DNA of 64,000 nt from Psococerastis gibbosa (taxonomy: Eukaryota; Arthropoda; Insecta; Psocodea; Psocidae): the NCBI GenBank assembly GCA_963971405.1, contig OZ020492.1, forward strand, positions 14,248,151-14,312,150, read 5' to 3'. Under the pieces are notes generated by a model. That model saw only the letters and a list, made by a program, of their open reading frames with translations. It was not told where the DNA came from and searched no databases. The position numbers and the translations under genes are program-made. This document shows, piece by piece, positions 36,551 through 48,545 of the stretch; the stretch's first letter is position 1, and every line of letters begins with the position of its first letter.

Positions 36551-38545
36551 ATTAATGTTCTTTTCATTTATTCATTTTATCGTGTACAGCAATCAAACTG
36601 TTTGATGCTTCTCTTCGAATAATGAAAAAAATTAAGTTTTGTATTTAAATGGGTCAAAGGGAGCCATTGATCATAGCTTGTGGCAACACTGCTTCTTATC
36701 GGTACTTGACTTGGACCAATCTAAAATATACTGCTATGTTGGATGGCCTCAATGACCGAGTACATGATTACAATAGCCTGTTACCTGTCCGACTTGTCAC
36801 ACTTGCAGGGCTGATGGGATTGATAAAAAAAAGTAATAGCAGCCCAGTTTCATATTTTTTCTAACTTTTTTTTACAATTTATATTAAGAAAATTCAATCC
36901 AACAAGAACACAAATTCTAACAATTTTTTTTATTAAATAATATTCAGCTATTTAGTAGATTATGTATGAGCGCGAAAATCTGGTGATGTAAACTGCTGTT
37001 AACCGATGAAGCCTTTTTGTAATAATTTAATGTGCTCGTAGATAGTTTAGCTATGTAAAATTTTTAAATAGTTATAAATACTATTCTATACATTTATACT
37101 GTATAGTGTCACATAATAATTAAAAGACTGTGTTTGTATTTTTGTTTTATATTTTATCTTCTACCGACATTTAGCGTCGACTGTTTTGTCTATATCGACG
37201 CCTACTGTCATTAACTATTAACCTTAACTATTTTTTTATGTTTTGAATTAGTTACTCGTAATATTAAATCAATTGAAATTGAAGAAAAAAACTCGTTCTG
37301 TGGAGAAATGGAAAAAACGTAGTTAATGGAGTGAGCATTAAATAAATAATTAAATAAATAAATAAACGTTTATTTGCAAACAGACAAAGTCCAATAATAT
37401 GCAAATTAAAAGAAATTGAGAAGTTAGATAAAAAAAAATTGTTGGCCCTTTAATTATTTCCATTATTTTTTTATTTTTTAATTTACCTGATTTATCCTTT
37501 TTTCTATAAGCTGCGCCCAACCAATCAAAACACTCCGATTTGACGTCATATCTCCATGGATTTCAATACGACAGAGCTGCGATTTATTTACCATTGCACA
37601 ACATTATATTATTAGTTTAGTATTATAAAGATAAAGTTGACAATTGATTGGGGTGGTTATAATAGCTACGTCCATACTTGTTCAACTTTCAAATTCAACT
37701 TGCGGCAGCGAATGTAAGAAAGGAACACCGACTTTGCTGTAAGATCCTTTTTGATTGTTGATGATATTAGTTGTATTGAGTATTGATATCCTGCCAAGAA
37801 ATCTAGGTTTGTTCCAAAAGAACACCTCGCCTTAATGCAGAAAAAACAATCAAAATAAATAAAATGTACGGTAACAGAAATAATATAATTACAAAGACTT
37901 TCGCGGAGTTACGTGGTGTTATCTCAACCGAGAGAGCAGGGTGCCAATCAGGGGCGAAAAAGGCTTCACCTCACCCAAATCCCGTAGCTTGGTGTAAAAA
38001 TCTCTGCACATCCCCTTGCCTTAGCATCTGTTCTGTACTCAACACCGTTAAGCTATCCCATTCAGACAAGGGTCTCAATGCCTTCGGGCAGACTGTTTAC
38101 CCAGCCTTTCTGATTTCGGGAGGTGACACTGGTACTCGAAACCAGCTGGTTCGTTGCCGGGTCGGCCATCACCGTTTCCGGAGTGAGGCTCCATTAAAAA
38201 AAAACCCTTGCCCAAGCAGTTGCTGCAGAGCCTCCGAGATACAATCTTAAAAGTATGTGCAGTTCCTGTGAAGATGTCGACCACTGTTGCTGACGAAATG
38301 TTTGGAAGTACGATTTCAGATTGACCACGGCCTATCGTTCCGGATTCTACAGCTTCATAACAGAAATAAATCGAGTTAAAATCCAATTAGAGATGAAAAA
38401 AATCGAATTTGTCATGCAATTTCGATCTTACAACTTTTGAAAATAGCATATATCTCTTAGCATGAGTATATCATGTGCCCGTCTGTAAACCCGATTAGCA
38501 ACAATAATCGAACTTTGATACGATTATTACTTCACATGAAGTGAG
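36551..38545. other. Mostly unique DNA with a possible promoter
   Basis: CCAAT (37521-37525) lies 16 bases from a perfect TGACGTCA (37541-37548), a CRE-like pair. An open frame of 128 codons starts at 37864 (MYGNRNNIITK). Its second half is also open on the other strand and looks repeat-derived. I do not call it a gene. Confidence 0.3.
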
Positions 38546-38605
38546 ATCAGTAGAGTAGATGGCTTTTATAGCCCTAACGCCGCTAGATTGGCTTAGTAAT
38601 ACATC
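38545..38605 (+). repeat. SINE family 1, 3' fragment
   Basis: TTTTATAGCCCTAACGCCGC followed by TTGGCTTAGTAATA matches the end of the copies at 60398-60600 and 59541-59715. Confidence 0.55.
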
Positions 38606-38631
38606 AAAATGTCAATATTTATTTATTTAAG

Positions 38632-38777
38632 GAATGCTGGATGGCACCGCCATGGAATGAAAGATGCCGGTATTCATTACAAAAACTTTACAAGCTACAT
38701 GGTGGGACCCAGTCTTACACATATGATTGGCCTGGCAAAACAAATCCATATGCACAGTCTCGTACCACCCCCGTCTG
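38632..38777 (+). CDS. Possible unassigned exon (low confidence)
   Basis: A TTTATTTAAG acceptor-like site precedes a frame reading ECWMAPPWNERCRYSLQKLY and later WPGKTNPYAQSRTTPV. It ends at a good donor (TCT/GTAAGT). The composition looks like real protein (many Trp, Tyr, Pro and Lys, no low complexity). I do not know the family and see no partner exons. It may be a relic of an old coding insertion. Confidence 0.25.
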
Positions 38778-38799
38778 TAAGTAATACCTTTTTGGCCCC

Positions 38800-39691
38800 A
38801 CCGTCACGTTATTAAACATACCTCACCATTCATTGGCAGTTCGTTAAACTGCCGAGGCGTGACAAACATCAGGTTCAAGGCGGTGAAGCGAGTACTTTCT
38901 CCTCTCGACTGGACGCAATGTTAAGTTCAATGCATATTGCTCAGGCTGCAGTAGGTAACCAGGCCAAGCTAAGAGCCAATTCAACATACACCCAGCTCGT
39001 AGCTCTTAAGTTATATTAAGGATAGATGCAGGGGGGGTGGTTGGTGCCCCCCCCCCCAAATTTAGTATGTCTGTTGAGGTTGACTTATTTAAATTAAATT
39101 AAATTAATTTATTACTTAAGTTATAATTTGATGGATACTCAACTCGTTCAGGTACTCAAATCTCAAAACATCTACGGTTGAGCCCATAATAAGACTCGTT
39201 ACCGCAGTTTGTTAAGTCGTGCTGAGGCCTGTTACAATATCAATGGTAAGCATGTCCGAGCATGCCCACTGGCACCTGTAGTCGGTGAGGGTTGACATGG
39301 AGGAGTGAACCAGTTGCCCACGGCTAGAAATTAATTCGGAAACGATAATAATAATAGTTTTCGAGGACCAATGGGGCATTTGGCAAGAAAGGATTCAGTG
39401 GGCCACTACAAGTAGGCCTACGTCGATTTAAAATCCTTTCAACGATATAATAATAAATGTAGCCAGCCTAGCTGTGCGGGGCTGAGGCCGGGGCCCACAC
39501 TAGATAAGGCCACAATTTTCTTTTTCCGTACTTAAACATTAACAATTTAACTTGCATATTTATTTTCAATTGATCAATGCAATGCATAGGATTACAATGA
39601 TTACACATATCATGGGCAATTAATTAAGGAGAAGCAAAGTCTGAAAATGCCACCCCCTAGACGTCTTTTTTCTCATTTCACGAGAAATTTT
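38800..39691. other. No gene recognised; G-tract remnant at 39029-39058
   Basis: GATGCAGGGGGGGTGG near 39030 and a C run at about 39048 look like a worn G-tract MITE. The rest is AT-rich without homology that I can see. Confidence 0.4.
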
Positions 39692-40059
39692 CAGTGGCGA
39701 AATTGGGGGGGGGGCATAGCCACCCTCAGGTATTTGTCTAGACCTCCCTCCAGGATTTTCGAGGAACTAAAACCAATTGATTGAAAAATACGAAAGAATA
39801 CGAATAATTTATATAAATTTTTTTTAATCACTAAAACGAAAATTCTACTACAGTATTTTAATGTATTATGTTAGCAATAATTTCGTATTTTCGAACTGTT
39901 CTTTTGTCAATGTTTATACGTTTGAATCTGCGCTGCAAACTTGGATATTAATATCTAAAATTTTTTGGGGTTCTAAACCTTCACCCCCCCTGGATTTTAA
40001 CAAGTAGGGGCGCGGAACACATGCCCCCCCCCCCAGGTTTTAGGCAATTTACGCCAATG
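39692..40059. mobile_element. G-tract hAT-type MITE, 368 bp
   Basis: The left end CAGTGGCGAAATTG and the right end inverted CATTGGCGTAAATTG form imperfect terminal repeats. The flanks GAAATTTT (39684-39691) and GATATTTT (40060-40067) are an 8-bp duplication with one change. G or C runs lie just inside both ends. Confidence 0.7.
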
Positions 40060-40253
40060 GATATTTTTACAATAATTTTACATTTTGTTCATAAATTTGT
40101 AGATTCGTCAGAGGAGAGAGACCGCAGGCGCGTTAGAGGCTTCGCTCGCCTCACCAATCGATATGGGGGTCAGACGGAGTGATCCCTGCCGGCCATTTCC
40201 TTTTATCGTCACACTTCCCCTCTCACTTCAAGGCTACAACTCATCACAACCGC

Positions 40254-40260
40254 ATGGATC
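40254..40260 (+). CDS. Candidate micro first coding exon (ATGGATC/GTAAGT)
   Basis: In a GC-richer patch (about 40110-40260) an ATG is followed after seven bases by a consensus donor, GTAAGT. Joined to the acceptor at 58075/58076 it reads M-D-L-K in frame with the HSD17B12-like ATG at 58081. This is one hypothesis only; the intron would be about 17.8 kb. Confidence 0.2.
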
Positions 40261-40261
40261 G

Positions 40262-41332
40262 TAAGTTCATTTCAATTTCTTTTAATTTGACCGAATCGGC
40301 TCTTTTTCGGCTGCTAACTAATAGCAGTATTGGGTCTAGAAGGGGGTCGTTTAAATGCGCAACATTTCGGAGGTTGCATAATTGAATTTTTTTATGGAGT
40401 TAAATGTTAAAATTGCACGTCAAATTCTTAAAAACCTATTATGATTTTATTTCTAGTTTTCCCTCGAGACTCTCTTCCCTCAAAAGTCGACATAGCTTGA
40501 ATACAATGTATGTACTGTCTGAACTATGGGGGGTGGAATCGATTTTTTTATGAAATTCAGATGGTAGGCTATTAATTTTGCCTGTCAAATACTTGAAAAC
40601 CGATTAAGTTGCAATTAACGCATATGCTGGTTTCTAATGGTTTATCGCTTATTTTTGTAGACAAATGGGGCCATGCTTTGAGGTAGGGAGTAGGGGATAT
40701 CGTAACAGCAAAACGTAAACAGCTGTTCTATGGATTTCGATTTTCAAAAGGGGGATTGAGTTGGGGGTGGGTGGCTTCACAATAAATGATAAGATGCAAT
40801 TGGGGTGGACTTCTTCTGAGAATATGGATACATAGGCTATATATGGCACTACCGATATCTAACGTTTAAGTTTAGTTTGTAGTAATTTTAGTTTAGTTTT
40901 ATTAAGTTTTAGTTATTTTAGTTTAAGTCTGTAAAGACAGAATAGATATTTAGTGGATGCATAAAGGAGGTGGTACCGTTCTTTCTCTTTTATCACTCTG
41001 TATATTGCATAATTTTTTGACAAGCGAGACAATAAGGTACGAGAATTTTCACGAGCCCGTTATTTCCCCCTCCGAAAGGTTTAAAATAATTTTTAAATAA
41101 ATAAAGATAAATATCCACTCAATTTCCAAATAAATATACAGATTTTTTCACGGTTATAGTGACCGGTATGCCCTATATAGCAGTTGATTCAGCTCGATTC
41201 GAAAACTTAAATTGAACTTTGTTGGGGAATGACATGAACTGTATGTCGAGTATAAACGTCCCAATAAGAAGTTATCAAATAAATGAAAATTATTACCCTG
41301 GAAAATAATGTTTTTATATTTTTTATTGACTT
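40262..41332. other. No gene recognised
   Basis: AT-rich, no repeat family identified in this stretch and no coding signal beyond short chance frames. Confidence 0.4.
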
Positions 41333-41487
41333 CGATGGCCAGGTGGTAACGTGCTTGCACCTGTGCGAGTCTTTACACGCCATGCGATCAGAGACGGGTC
41401 GTAACTCAACACGTGTACTAACCTACATAGGCGACTGAAGAGGTCAATCGGATACATTCATTAAATTGTTTGTATGCGATTAATATT
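41333..41487 (+). repeat. tRNA-derived SINE, family 2
   Basis: Almost the same sequence as 8508-8670: GATGGCCAGGTGGTAACGTG, TTTACACGCCATGCGATC, TCAATCGGATACATTCATTA and ATGCGATTAAT. High identity between copies 33 kb apart indicates a fairly recent family. Confidence 0.7.
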
Positions 41488-42635
41488 TTTTAAAAATATA
41501 AATAAAAAATATATACAAAGCTTTCCTTATGCAGCTGAATTATAAAAGTATAGGAAAGCAAAGAGTTAGTATGAAGCCTATATAGTAACTGTTGAAGACT
41601 GGTATCTGTACTTGGTTAAGTCATGCTTTTGCCTGTGGTAAGCTTGGTAAGCTTGTCTCAGCTTGTCTATTATCGCTTGTATCCGGTATAGGCTGACATC
41701 GAGAACGTATAACAGTTTTCCAATGGCTAAAAATTCTTACGGAAACAATAAAAATAATGTCTGATATCCAAGGGGTCGTTGGCATTGGACTAAGTTATAA
41801 GACCTGGGTCCATAAAAAGTCCTTCCAAAATTACATTACATACACGTAGAATGCCTCATGCCGTTATAAACTTAAGGTACCTACATTGTAATATAATATC
41901 TTTGCAAGAAAGTATGAATAATAATAAACCAATTGTTATGATAAGTATGGGATTTGACTATACGCCGAAGCAGTATAACAAGTTTCTAATCCTGTTTCAT
42001 GATACATATCTAATAGAAGATAATACTCGCTTAATTTTTATCCAACAAGAAAATAATAGAATTTTTCGTGGCCAATTAACTACCGGGCACATGTATTTCA
42101 GAAAACAAAAGGAAAATACTTTAATTCACGCGAACAGAAATAATTGAAGGGCAACACTAAAAATAATAATAATTGCCTAATAATCATAATACTGTAATAC
42201 AAAAAAAAAAATTTTTTTCCTTTTTACAAACTATCCAGGAACCATTTTTCAAATTACCACGTGTCTACCTAAGGTACCTATTCATCTCTGTTCTCACAGT
42301 ATTTTCATAATTGAACAGGTTATGCTTATAAGTTGCGGGTTTGATAATTACAACCTTATCTAACCAAAACACACTGGGTTGGATGTAATATATACCTTTC
42401 GATTACTATAAGGGCCCATTGGCATAAAGTCCGAAAAGCTGTCGGACTAGTAACATGGGCTACTTGCAGACATGTAGGCAAGGTGCCAAGTCGGAATCTG
42501 CTACCTACTAGAAGATTTGATATAATAAATAATAAATAAATAAACAGATTATATATATGTATCATTAACAGTTAACCAACAACGGTTAATCGACTATGCT
42601 ATGTAATTCAAAATAAGTATTAAACTGAATGGAGC
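41488..42635. other. No gene; short pieces of the ~830-bp element
   Basis: AAAGCTTTCCTTATG (41517-41531) and TATAGGAAAGCAAAG (41550-41564) look like two ends of a mostly deleted copy. The 98-codon frame at 41851-42147 is not recognised. Confidence 0.4.
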
Positions 42636-43040
42636 AGTTTTGTAAAGAACCGGTACAAGCGTACTTGTACATGCTTTCCAATTTATAAATTAATATAGGT
42701 ATAGTCCACGCAAAATGAGAAAAGTATGGACATGGAATGTTTTGATCCTGTGCAACACTGTAAAAATATTCTTTGCACAATTTTTGTTATGCCTTGCATC
42801 CTATGCAACAAGGTAACACAAAATGGTGCAAAGAATATTTTTATAGTGTTGTACAAGATCAAAACATTCCATGTCCATACTTTTCTCATTTTGCGTGGAC
42901 TATATACCGTAATGGATAATTATGAGTACTGTAGTTCATAGGTAAATAATTTGCATAAGGTTAAAATTCGGTTGCCTAAAATTTTCCTATTATAAAGCAC
43001 TGGATTGATCGATCGTATAATTGCATATACAGTCTAATAT
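42636..43040 (-). mobile_element. Partial copy of the ~830-bp element, interrupted by a palindrome
   Basis: Starts AAAGAACCGGTACAAGCG and TGCTTTCCAATTTATAAATT, as at 51885 and 54840. It resumes after the palindrome with GTAAATAATTTGC, AAAATTCGGTTGCC and TGATCGATCG, as in the copy at 52480-52560. Confidence 0.6.
42700..42904. mobile_element. Near-perfect 205-bp palindrome (foldback/MITE) flanked by TA
   Basis: The left arm starts TATAGTCCACGCAAAATGAG and the right arm ends CTCATTTTGCGTGGACTATA. The arms (about 100 bases each) match almost throughout, with the centre near 42800. It interrupts a copy of the ~830-bp element and is flanked by TA dinucleotides, which would fit a Tc1/mariner-type MITE. 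A transcript would fold into one long hairpin. Confidence 0.85.
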
Positions 43041-43329
43041 GTTGGCATTGGTTAATGGTAATGGTGTAATACTATTAAACAAAGGGTTAGTTGGACTTAC
43101 ATTGCTTGCTGTGTTAATAGTCATTAGAGGCATAGGCCTCACTGTCATCGAACAATTAGGGTGGAGCCCATTGTCAGGGGGAAGGGGGCGTTTCGGGAGT
43201 GGGTGCTACTACCATCATCAGGCTAAGTCCTGAGAAAGACTGATAGTGTAATTCTGATAAGGACTGATGGTGTAGTCCTGAAAACGACTGATAGTTTCTG
43301 GACGATTGACTCGTTTCTCTGAATTATTG

Positions 43330-43415
43330 AGTAAATCCGATCCCCTTGAGGATTCGAACTGCCGCTCTTCAGATGGATATGCAAGCTCTCTAACCACTCA
43401 CCCTCACCGGAGTAT
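43330..43415 (-). repeat. tRNA-like SINE head
   Basis: The minus strand reads GAGGGTGAGTGGTTAGAGAG (A-box-like) and, 45 bases on, CAGTTCGAATCCTC (B box). The acceptor stem pairs only partly, so a functional tRNA is unlikely. Confidence 0.45.
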
Positions 43416-44009
43416 ACTAGTTGCAAACTTCTACTTGACCTACACTATGAGGCAGGCCCATGCGTCTAATTACTATTAACACAACAGACAATGTAAGTCC
43501 AACTAACCCTAATGGACAGACCAATAGATGTATATAAAACTACCTGGTAGTGCATACGTAGGCTACTGATACAACCTTGTCTACCTCGTACCTACCATGG
43601 CATGTAGCCTCTATACAGGTAGGGAAATTAGAGAAAGGGACTTAGGTTTCGTACACACGGACGACTCGAACGCCAGCGAATCGATGAGAAATTTTTCGGG
43701 AGCAAGCGGGCAGCAGATTTCTGCCACTTGTCGCACGTGCTCGGTGTTTCTCTCATAACGCTACCGATACGCCATTGACCTAGAAATCATCTAGAGTGCG
43801 TTCTGAGGTATACTGTTCCTTTTTTTCATCAACCAACCCCCAACCCGTTTGCTTCCGTGAAAAATTTCTCACCAAATTGCCGCGAATGTGAAAAATTGGA
43901 CAAACGGGGTTTGAACAAGATTTTACTATTTGTGTTTAAGGCGAAGGGGTGGTCTACCCCGCTACAGAAAGGTGGTGACTAAGTGTAACAATCCTTTATG
44001 GTCAGGAAT

Positions 44010-44260
44010 GATCCAGTTGGTAGAGTGCTGGACCATGAAGTGGAAGTTCGAGGTTCGAAATCGAAGGGCTAATACGATTCATCCTTTTTTTTCAGTCTTC
44101 CTCTCTTTTTTCTTCTCTATTTAATTTTAACCATTCGAATATAATTTTTTTTTTTTTTTTAATTTTGAGGGTTAGCATGAAAACAAAACCTTATAGTCTT
44201 ATTGTTCGCCTTTTGTTTATTCTCAATAAAGTCGTTTTTTATTTAATTTAATTACATTGA
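44010..44260 (+). mobile_element. Composite SINE: tRNA-like head joined to a LINE-type 3' tail
   Basis: The head has GATCCAGTTGGTAGAGTGC and GAGGTTCGAAATC at tRNA-like spacing (44010-44062). The tail (about 44105-44250) has TTATAGTCTTATTGTTCGCC and TTCTCAATAAAGTCGTTTTT, the same block as at 15715-15785. This is the layout by which SINEs borrow the reverse transcriptase of a partner LINE. Confidence 0.6.
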
Positions 44261-44368
44261 ACCATTAGCTTTTAATTCATATGGTTGCAACGAGGTTAGA
44301 TGAACCGTTCCGCGTCATTTCAATAGATTGTCAGATGAATTGCAAGGAATCTGTTTATCTGTTCAATA

Positions 44369-44803
44369 CAGCGGCGTAGCCAGATTTTTTTTTCTTTTTT
44401 TTTGGGGGGGGGGAGTCCTGTTTTCATGTAACATCAATACATAAAGTTTGCCCGCTTACTATAGGTTTTCGAATGGTTTGGCGCTCCCCCCCCCCCCCCC
44501 GTGCATGGTCATATGATCTTAACTTCCTCACCCGAGGGGTCGGGAGACTAAAGGGGGGGGGGGGCGTGGGCTACCCCGGGGAATGTTTTTTAAAAGATAG
44601 GCCTGGAAAAGTTTGTCGGCAAAAAGTTTTTGATTTTGCAGACGATAACTTTATTAACAAAACTGGAAACAGGGGGACCGGGGTCTCCCCACTCTCCCCG
44701 GGGATTTTTTAAAAATAAATATCTGAAAAACTTGCTGTTTTGCTATTTTTTGGGGGGGGGGTCCGGACCAGCTGACCCCCCCCCCCCTTTGGCTACGCCA
44801 CTG
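44369..44803. mobile_element. G-tract hAT-type MITE (GTGGCGTAGCCA family), 435 bp
   Basis: The left end CAGCGGCGTAGCCAGA and the right end inverted CAGTGGCGTAGCCAAA flank an interior with several G and C runs. The target duplication is GTTCAATA (44361-44368) and GTTTAATA (44804-44811), one mismatch. The interior aligns with 56791-57531 from CATCAATACATAAA onward, including CAGACGATAAC and AACAAAACTGGAAACAG. Confidence 0.88.
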
Positions 44804-44811
44804 GTTTAATA

Positions 44812-46905
44812 GGTGCGTTGAAGAAACCGCTTTATTTCTCCAACTTATAGACATTCTAAAAAAAAAACATGTTGTTTCTTTGATCTAGAATAGTTAGTAT
44901 TATTAGTTATTGTAGTTTGATTAGTTATATTAATAGTAATAACAATTAATTTTAATGTTTGTAAATTCTTTTGATGAAAAAAATACTGTTTATTCGTGTT
45001 TGCACATCATGAGCGATGAACATGTGTTCAGACTAACCTCTTGGTTTTCGAACTGCACTGATTGTCTTATTGTTTCATTCTGGAAGTACGCTTTCAGTAC
45101 GACTAAAGCCTATCATCCAGACTCTACTTCTTTGTCCCGTAATTAAAAATTAAAAAATTACAATAAAAAAAAACTGCAATAAAAGTAAAATTTTCCTCCC
45201 AACTCTAACGGGTACCCTACCTCCTTGGGCAGGGGAAAACGGGATAGACGGGCATGTTGCTGACCACAATATAATAAATAGTACACTGGTATAGAGATAT
45301 TGTCCTATACCAGTCTCTCAACGGGTTGTAAACACAATATTGTACTACATTCTTGAATACTTTTAACAGCACATTTTTTATTGCTTCCCAGAAATTTTCG
45401 CTCCAAATCTCTTGGGTAAGGAACGCTACATAGAAACCTCGATCAATACATTTACTACAATATATAGCTATAGGTTTGCGTCTTGGGCGGGAGAAAGTTT
45501 TCCTCTTAAAGCCGACTCCAAATGTAGATTCATCACATCACCACAAGTCAACAAGAGTAGCCTCTGCCTAGTCACGTAGGTACCGAATATTCTTTACTCT
45601 GTGTTCAGACACTGTGTTTGCACAGCAATCGATATATATACAGAAATAATGGCACTTTATTCTATTACTAATCCATTAGCGATGGTTTTTCATATTTTGT
45701 GTACGTTTTGCACTTAACCATGTGCCCTATTGTGCCCTCTGATTGACATTACTATACTACCGTGTTCCTCAAGATATTTTTCCGTAATGAAGAGCTGGTA
45801 TCTTGCGGGAATCAACCCTGTTTAGGTTACACCTTTTTTAGGTCAGTTCCTTTTTGCTTCATAATGGTTCGGATGCTCGATACTATAATTACTATAGCGC
45901 AGTCACTCAACAACCGTCCCACACAATCGCCAAATCCCATCAGACTAGCAAGTGTAAGATTTCAGACATCCAACTCACCCCCCCCCCCAACCGAATTTAT
46001 TTCTATATATTATATTTATTTGACTTGCATTAGATAGGCTACGATTGGAAGGCCACACGCTCAGCCTGACGTTGTTTATAAAAAGCCACTATTTAGAGAT
46101 TATTTACTATTCGCGAATCTTCGACTTCATCTGTAAACTAACATACATACGTACTTAACCCCCCCCCCCCCCCCAGTAGAATGTGGAATCCTGCCTCCTA
46201 CTGCTGTTGCTGCTGTGTTTGATGGACTCAATGACCGTTCACCTGATAGAGCCTGGAAAAAAAACTGTAAGAATGTGCAAAACACCTACAAGTGAGATGG
46301 AAGTGGGCAAGTTTGTTGGACGTTGTTTAGTTTCTACGGGGACGAATGATACCCGGACTATATCGAAGCAAAAAACAAGATGTAGCTAAGGAAAGGAAAG
46401 AGGGAAATGCGAAACGTCAGGTCACAAGAAGGAGGTGAGGTTACAATAAGCCAAAGTCAGCAGTAAGGGCGAAAAAACCGTTATAAGCTATGAAAAAAGC
46501 TTCATCTTGCATTTTTACCAGTGTTGCCCAGGATATACTGTTTTACTTGCCCGAAAATGAGGCAAGTGTGCATGTGCTCAAACGACTAATGTTTCGTGAG
46601 AAAGTCAGAGTCTGTACCACTTCACCATCCATGCCTTTATCCGTAAGGTATCTGTTATCATTAGGACATATTTTCAATGTGAATGTACCTACATTAAAAA
46701 TTCCCAGGTGGTTTGGTCTGGTCGTGTAAACATATGACGTATCTTTAAAGCCATATTTGTAGTGACGTTGACTAATCTGTTATCAATCGGTCCACTGAAC
46801 AAAGTCGCATTCAATAAGATAAGCTGGTGGCAATAATTCCCGGCGCGCAGATTTCAACTTAAATGTAAGTAGGATACTTTTCTGTTCTACATTAATTCAC
46901 TAAAT
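44812..46905. other. No gene recognised
   Basis: AT-rich DNA with C runs at 45978-45988 and 46159-46174. Frames at 45762-46037, 46183-46389 and 46490-46729 show no family that I can defend. A 9-bp perfect hairpin, CTGGTATAG...CTATACCAG, lies at 45286-45313. Confidence 0.4.
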
Positions 46906-46907
46906 CC

Positions 46908-47620
46908 TTTTTGCTTTCCAATTTATACGTAGTATAAGGAAAGCTTTGTGATGGTCGCAATTTTCGATTCCGAGATTTCAACGGACTTGAGTCCCAGGAA
47001 CCCAAAAAAGTGGTTTTTACGAAATGTCTGCCTGTCGCTCTGTCTGACAGTATGTCTGTCTGTCTGTCTGTGCGTCGATTTCCGGGCAAACTACTCGGTC
47101 GATTTTTATGAAGTTTGGCCTGTAGGTTCACAAAAATCATACTTCGGAATCATTTTTATTTTAATTTGGGCTAACTCAATTTGGGGGGGTTTTATTTTCA
47201 AAAAACTCATAACAAACGTCTAAAAAAATGATTTCTCCAAAACGGCTCCAACGATTTCTTTTAAATTCTCATGTATTGTAGTCGTTATTAATCTTGACAA
47301 AATGCGGGGGGTCGCTTACCCCTTGATAGTTTACTTCTGGGGGTAAAAAAATAAAAATAACTAAATTTTGATGAAAAATGACTAAAAATTAATTATTCTG
47401 CGAAATCGATCTATCGATGATTTCCGCCCTACCGCATGTTTTAGGTGTTGAATTTAATAACGAAACGGGACAAGTTACTTTCCCACAAAACTATTTGGTT
47501 TTGTGCAAAAAAATGTTTTTTTGAAAAAATGATAGAATATTCACGGTCAAATACATTGCGTGCTCTGCCATTATTGCTGTGTGGTAATGTGTTGGTCTGA
47601 CCTATCTATACCTGTCTACC
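46908..47620 (+). mobile_element. ~830-bp non-autonomous DNA element, copy A
   Basis: Starts GCTTTCCAATTTATACGTAG, then GGAAAGCTTTGTGATGGTCG, a GTCTGTCTGTCTGTCTG run, ATTTCCGGGCAAACTACTCG and AACTCAATTTGGGGGGGTTT. It goes on through GAAAAATGACTAAAAATTA to CATTATTGCTGTGTGGTAAT. Short open frames inside are by-products. Ends of the family are inverted GCTTTCC(T/A)ATTTAT, suggesting a TIR element. Confidence 0.7.
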
Positions 47621-47864
47621 AACATTGTGGCAAAAAAAAACGTTAAATTTCCTACCAATTTCAAAACTTTGTTTGGAAATTGTTTTCAACTTTTATTATT
47701 ATTTTTTTTATTGAAATAAAAATCTTATTTGTGGCCGGCCGCAATTTTAGGAATTTTTGTGGGAGCCGTGGACCTGTGCCCCAAGTGCCCATGGATTAAT
47801 CCGGCGCTGCTCGCTGGAAGGCGTAAGTGAAAGGTAAATAGGGGTGGCCTTACTTATTGCTTCC

Positions 47865-48545
47865 CTATTTATACATTAGAATAAAAGGAAAGCTTTAATT
47901 GGAAATGATCAAAATTTTCGATTTCAAAATTTCAATGATCTCAAGTCTTAGGACTCTCAGGAACCCAAAAAAGGAGGTTTGTACGCAATGTCAGTCTGTC
48001 TGTCTGTCTGTCAGTCTGTCTGTGAGTACTCTGCCTGCAGCTCTGACTGTTCGTAAATCGTACTATGAACTGCACGGTGGATTTCGATTAAATTCGGCAT
48101 ATTTTATAAGTAGGTTCACAAAAAATATTTGCCGCAATGCCGGGACCATTTTTGTAATATTTTGGGCTAATTTGGTAATGGGGGGTGTGTAAAGTTGGCT
48201 GTTACGATTTTTTTTTAATTCTCCTAATATTGTAAATTCTAATCGTTATCAATGTGAACAAAACCCACCCGGTCACCTTTTCCTTGATAATTTGGTTCTG
48301 GGGAAAAAAAAAACAACTAAATTTTCAGTAAAAATGTCTGAAACATATTTTTCTGTGGAACCTTCTTGTTGCACAGATAATTATATGCCTTATGGTCAAG
48401 TTTTTGGGTAGTTTACTAAATCAAAGCGTGCGAAAATCTACAGTAATGTTTTAATTGACCCATTTAACAATGCACTTCCTGTGTCCCCGGCATAAACATT
48501 ACACACTCGTTAGACTACCACTTCCTGCTTATACCCAAGTGGGGA
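47865..48545 (+). mobile_element. ~830-bp non-autonomous element, diverged copy B
   Basis: Same block order as copy A (CCCTATTTATACATTAG, AAAGGAAAGCTTTAATTGG, a GTCTGTCTGTCTGTC run, GTAGGTTCACAAAAA, then GATAATTTGGTTCTGGGG), but with more substitutions. It follows copy A in the same orientation about 250 bp on. Confidence 0.6.

Noticed and set aside
37864..38250. 128-codon open frame as a gene
   Set aside because: Its second half is open on both strands, is Cys/Pro-rich without pattern, and resembles repeat sequence; no family resemblance.
41851..42147. 98-codon frame as a gene
   Set aside because: AT-rich composition matches the surrounding DNA; no domain and no splice context.
45286..45313. 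Hairpin CTGGTATAG...CTATACCAG as a terminator or miRNA
   Set aside because: A 9-bp stem in AT-rich animal DNA is expected by chance; no further support.
46183..46729. Two frames (68 and 79 codons) as a small gene or MULE/FLYWCH transposase remnant
   Set aside because: The resemblance rests on a few residues (LPENEASVHVLKR) and the frames do not join; not enough to report.
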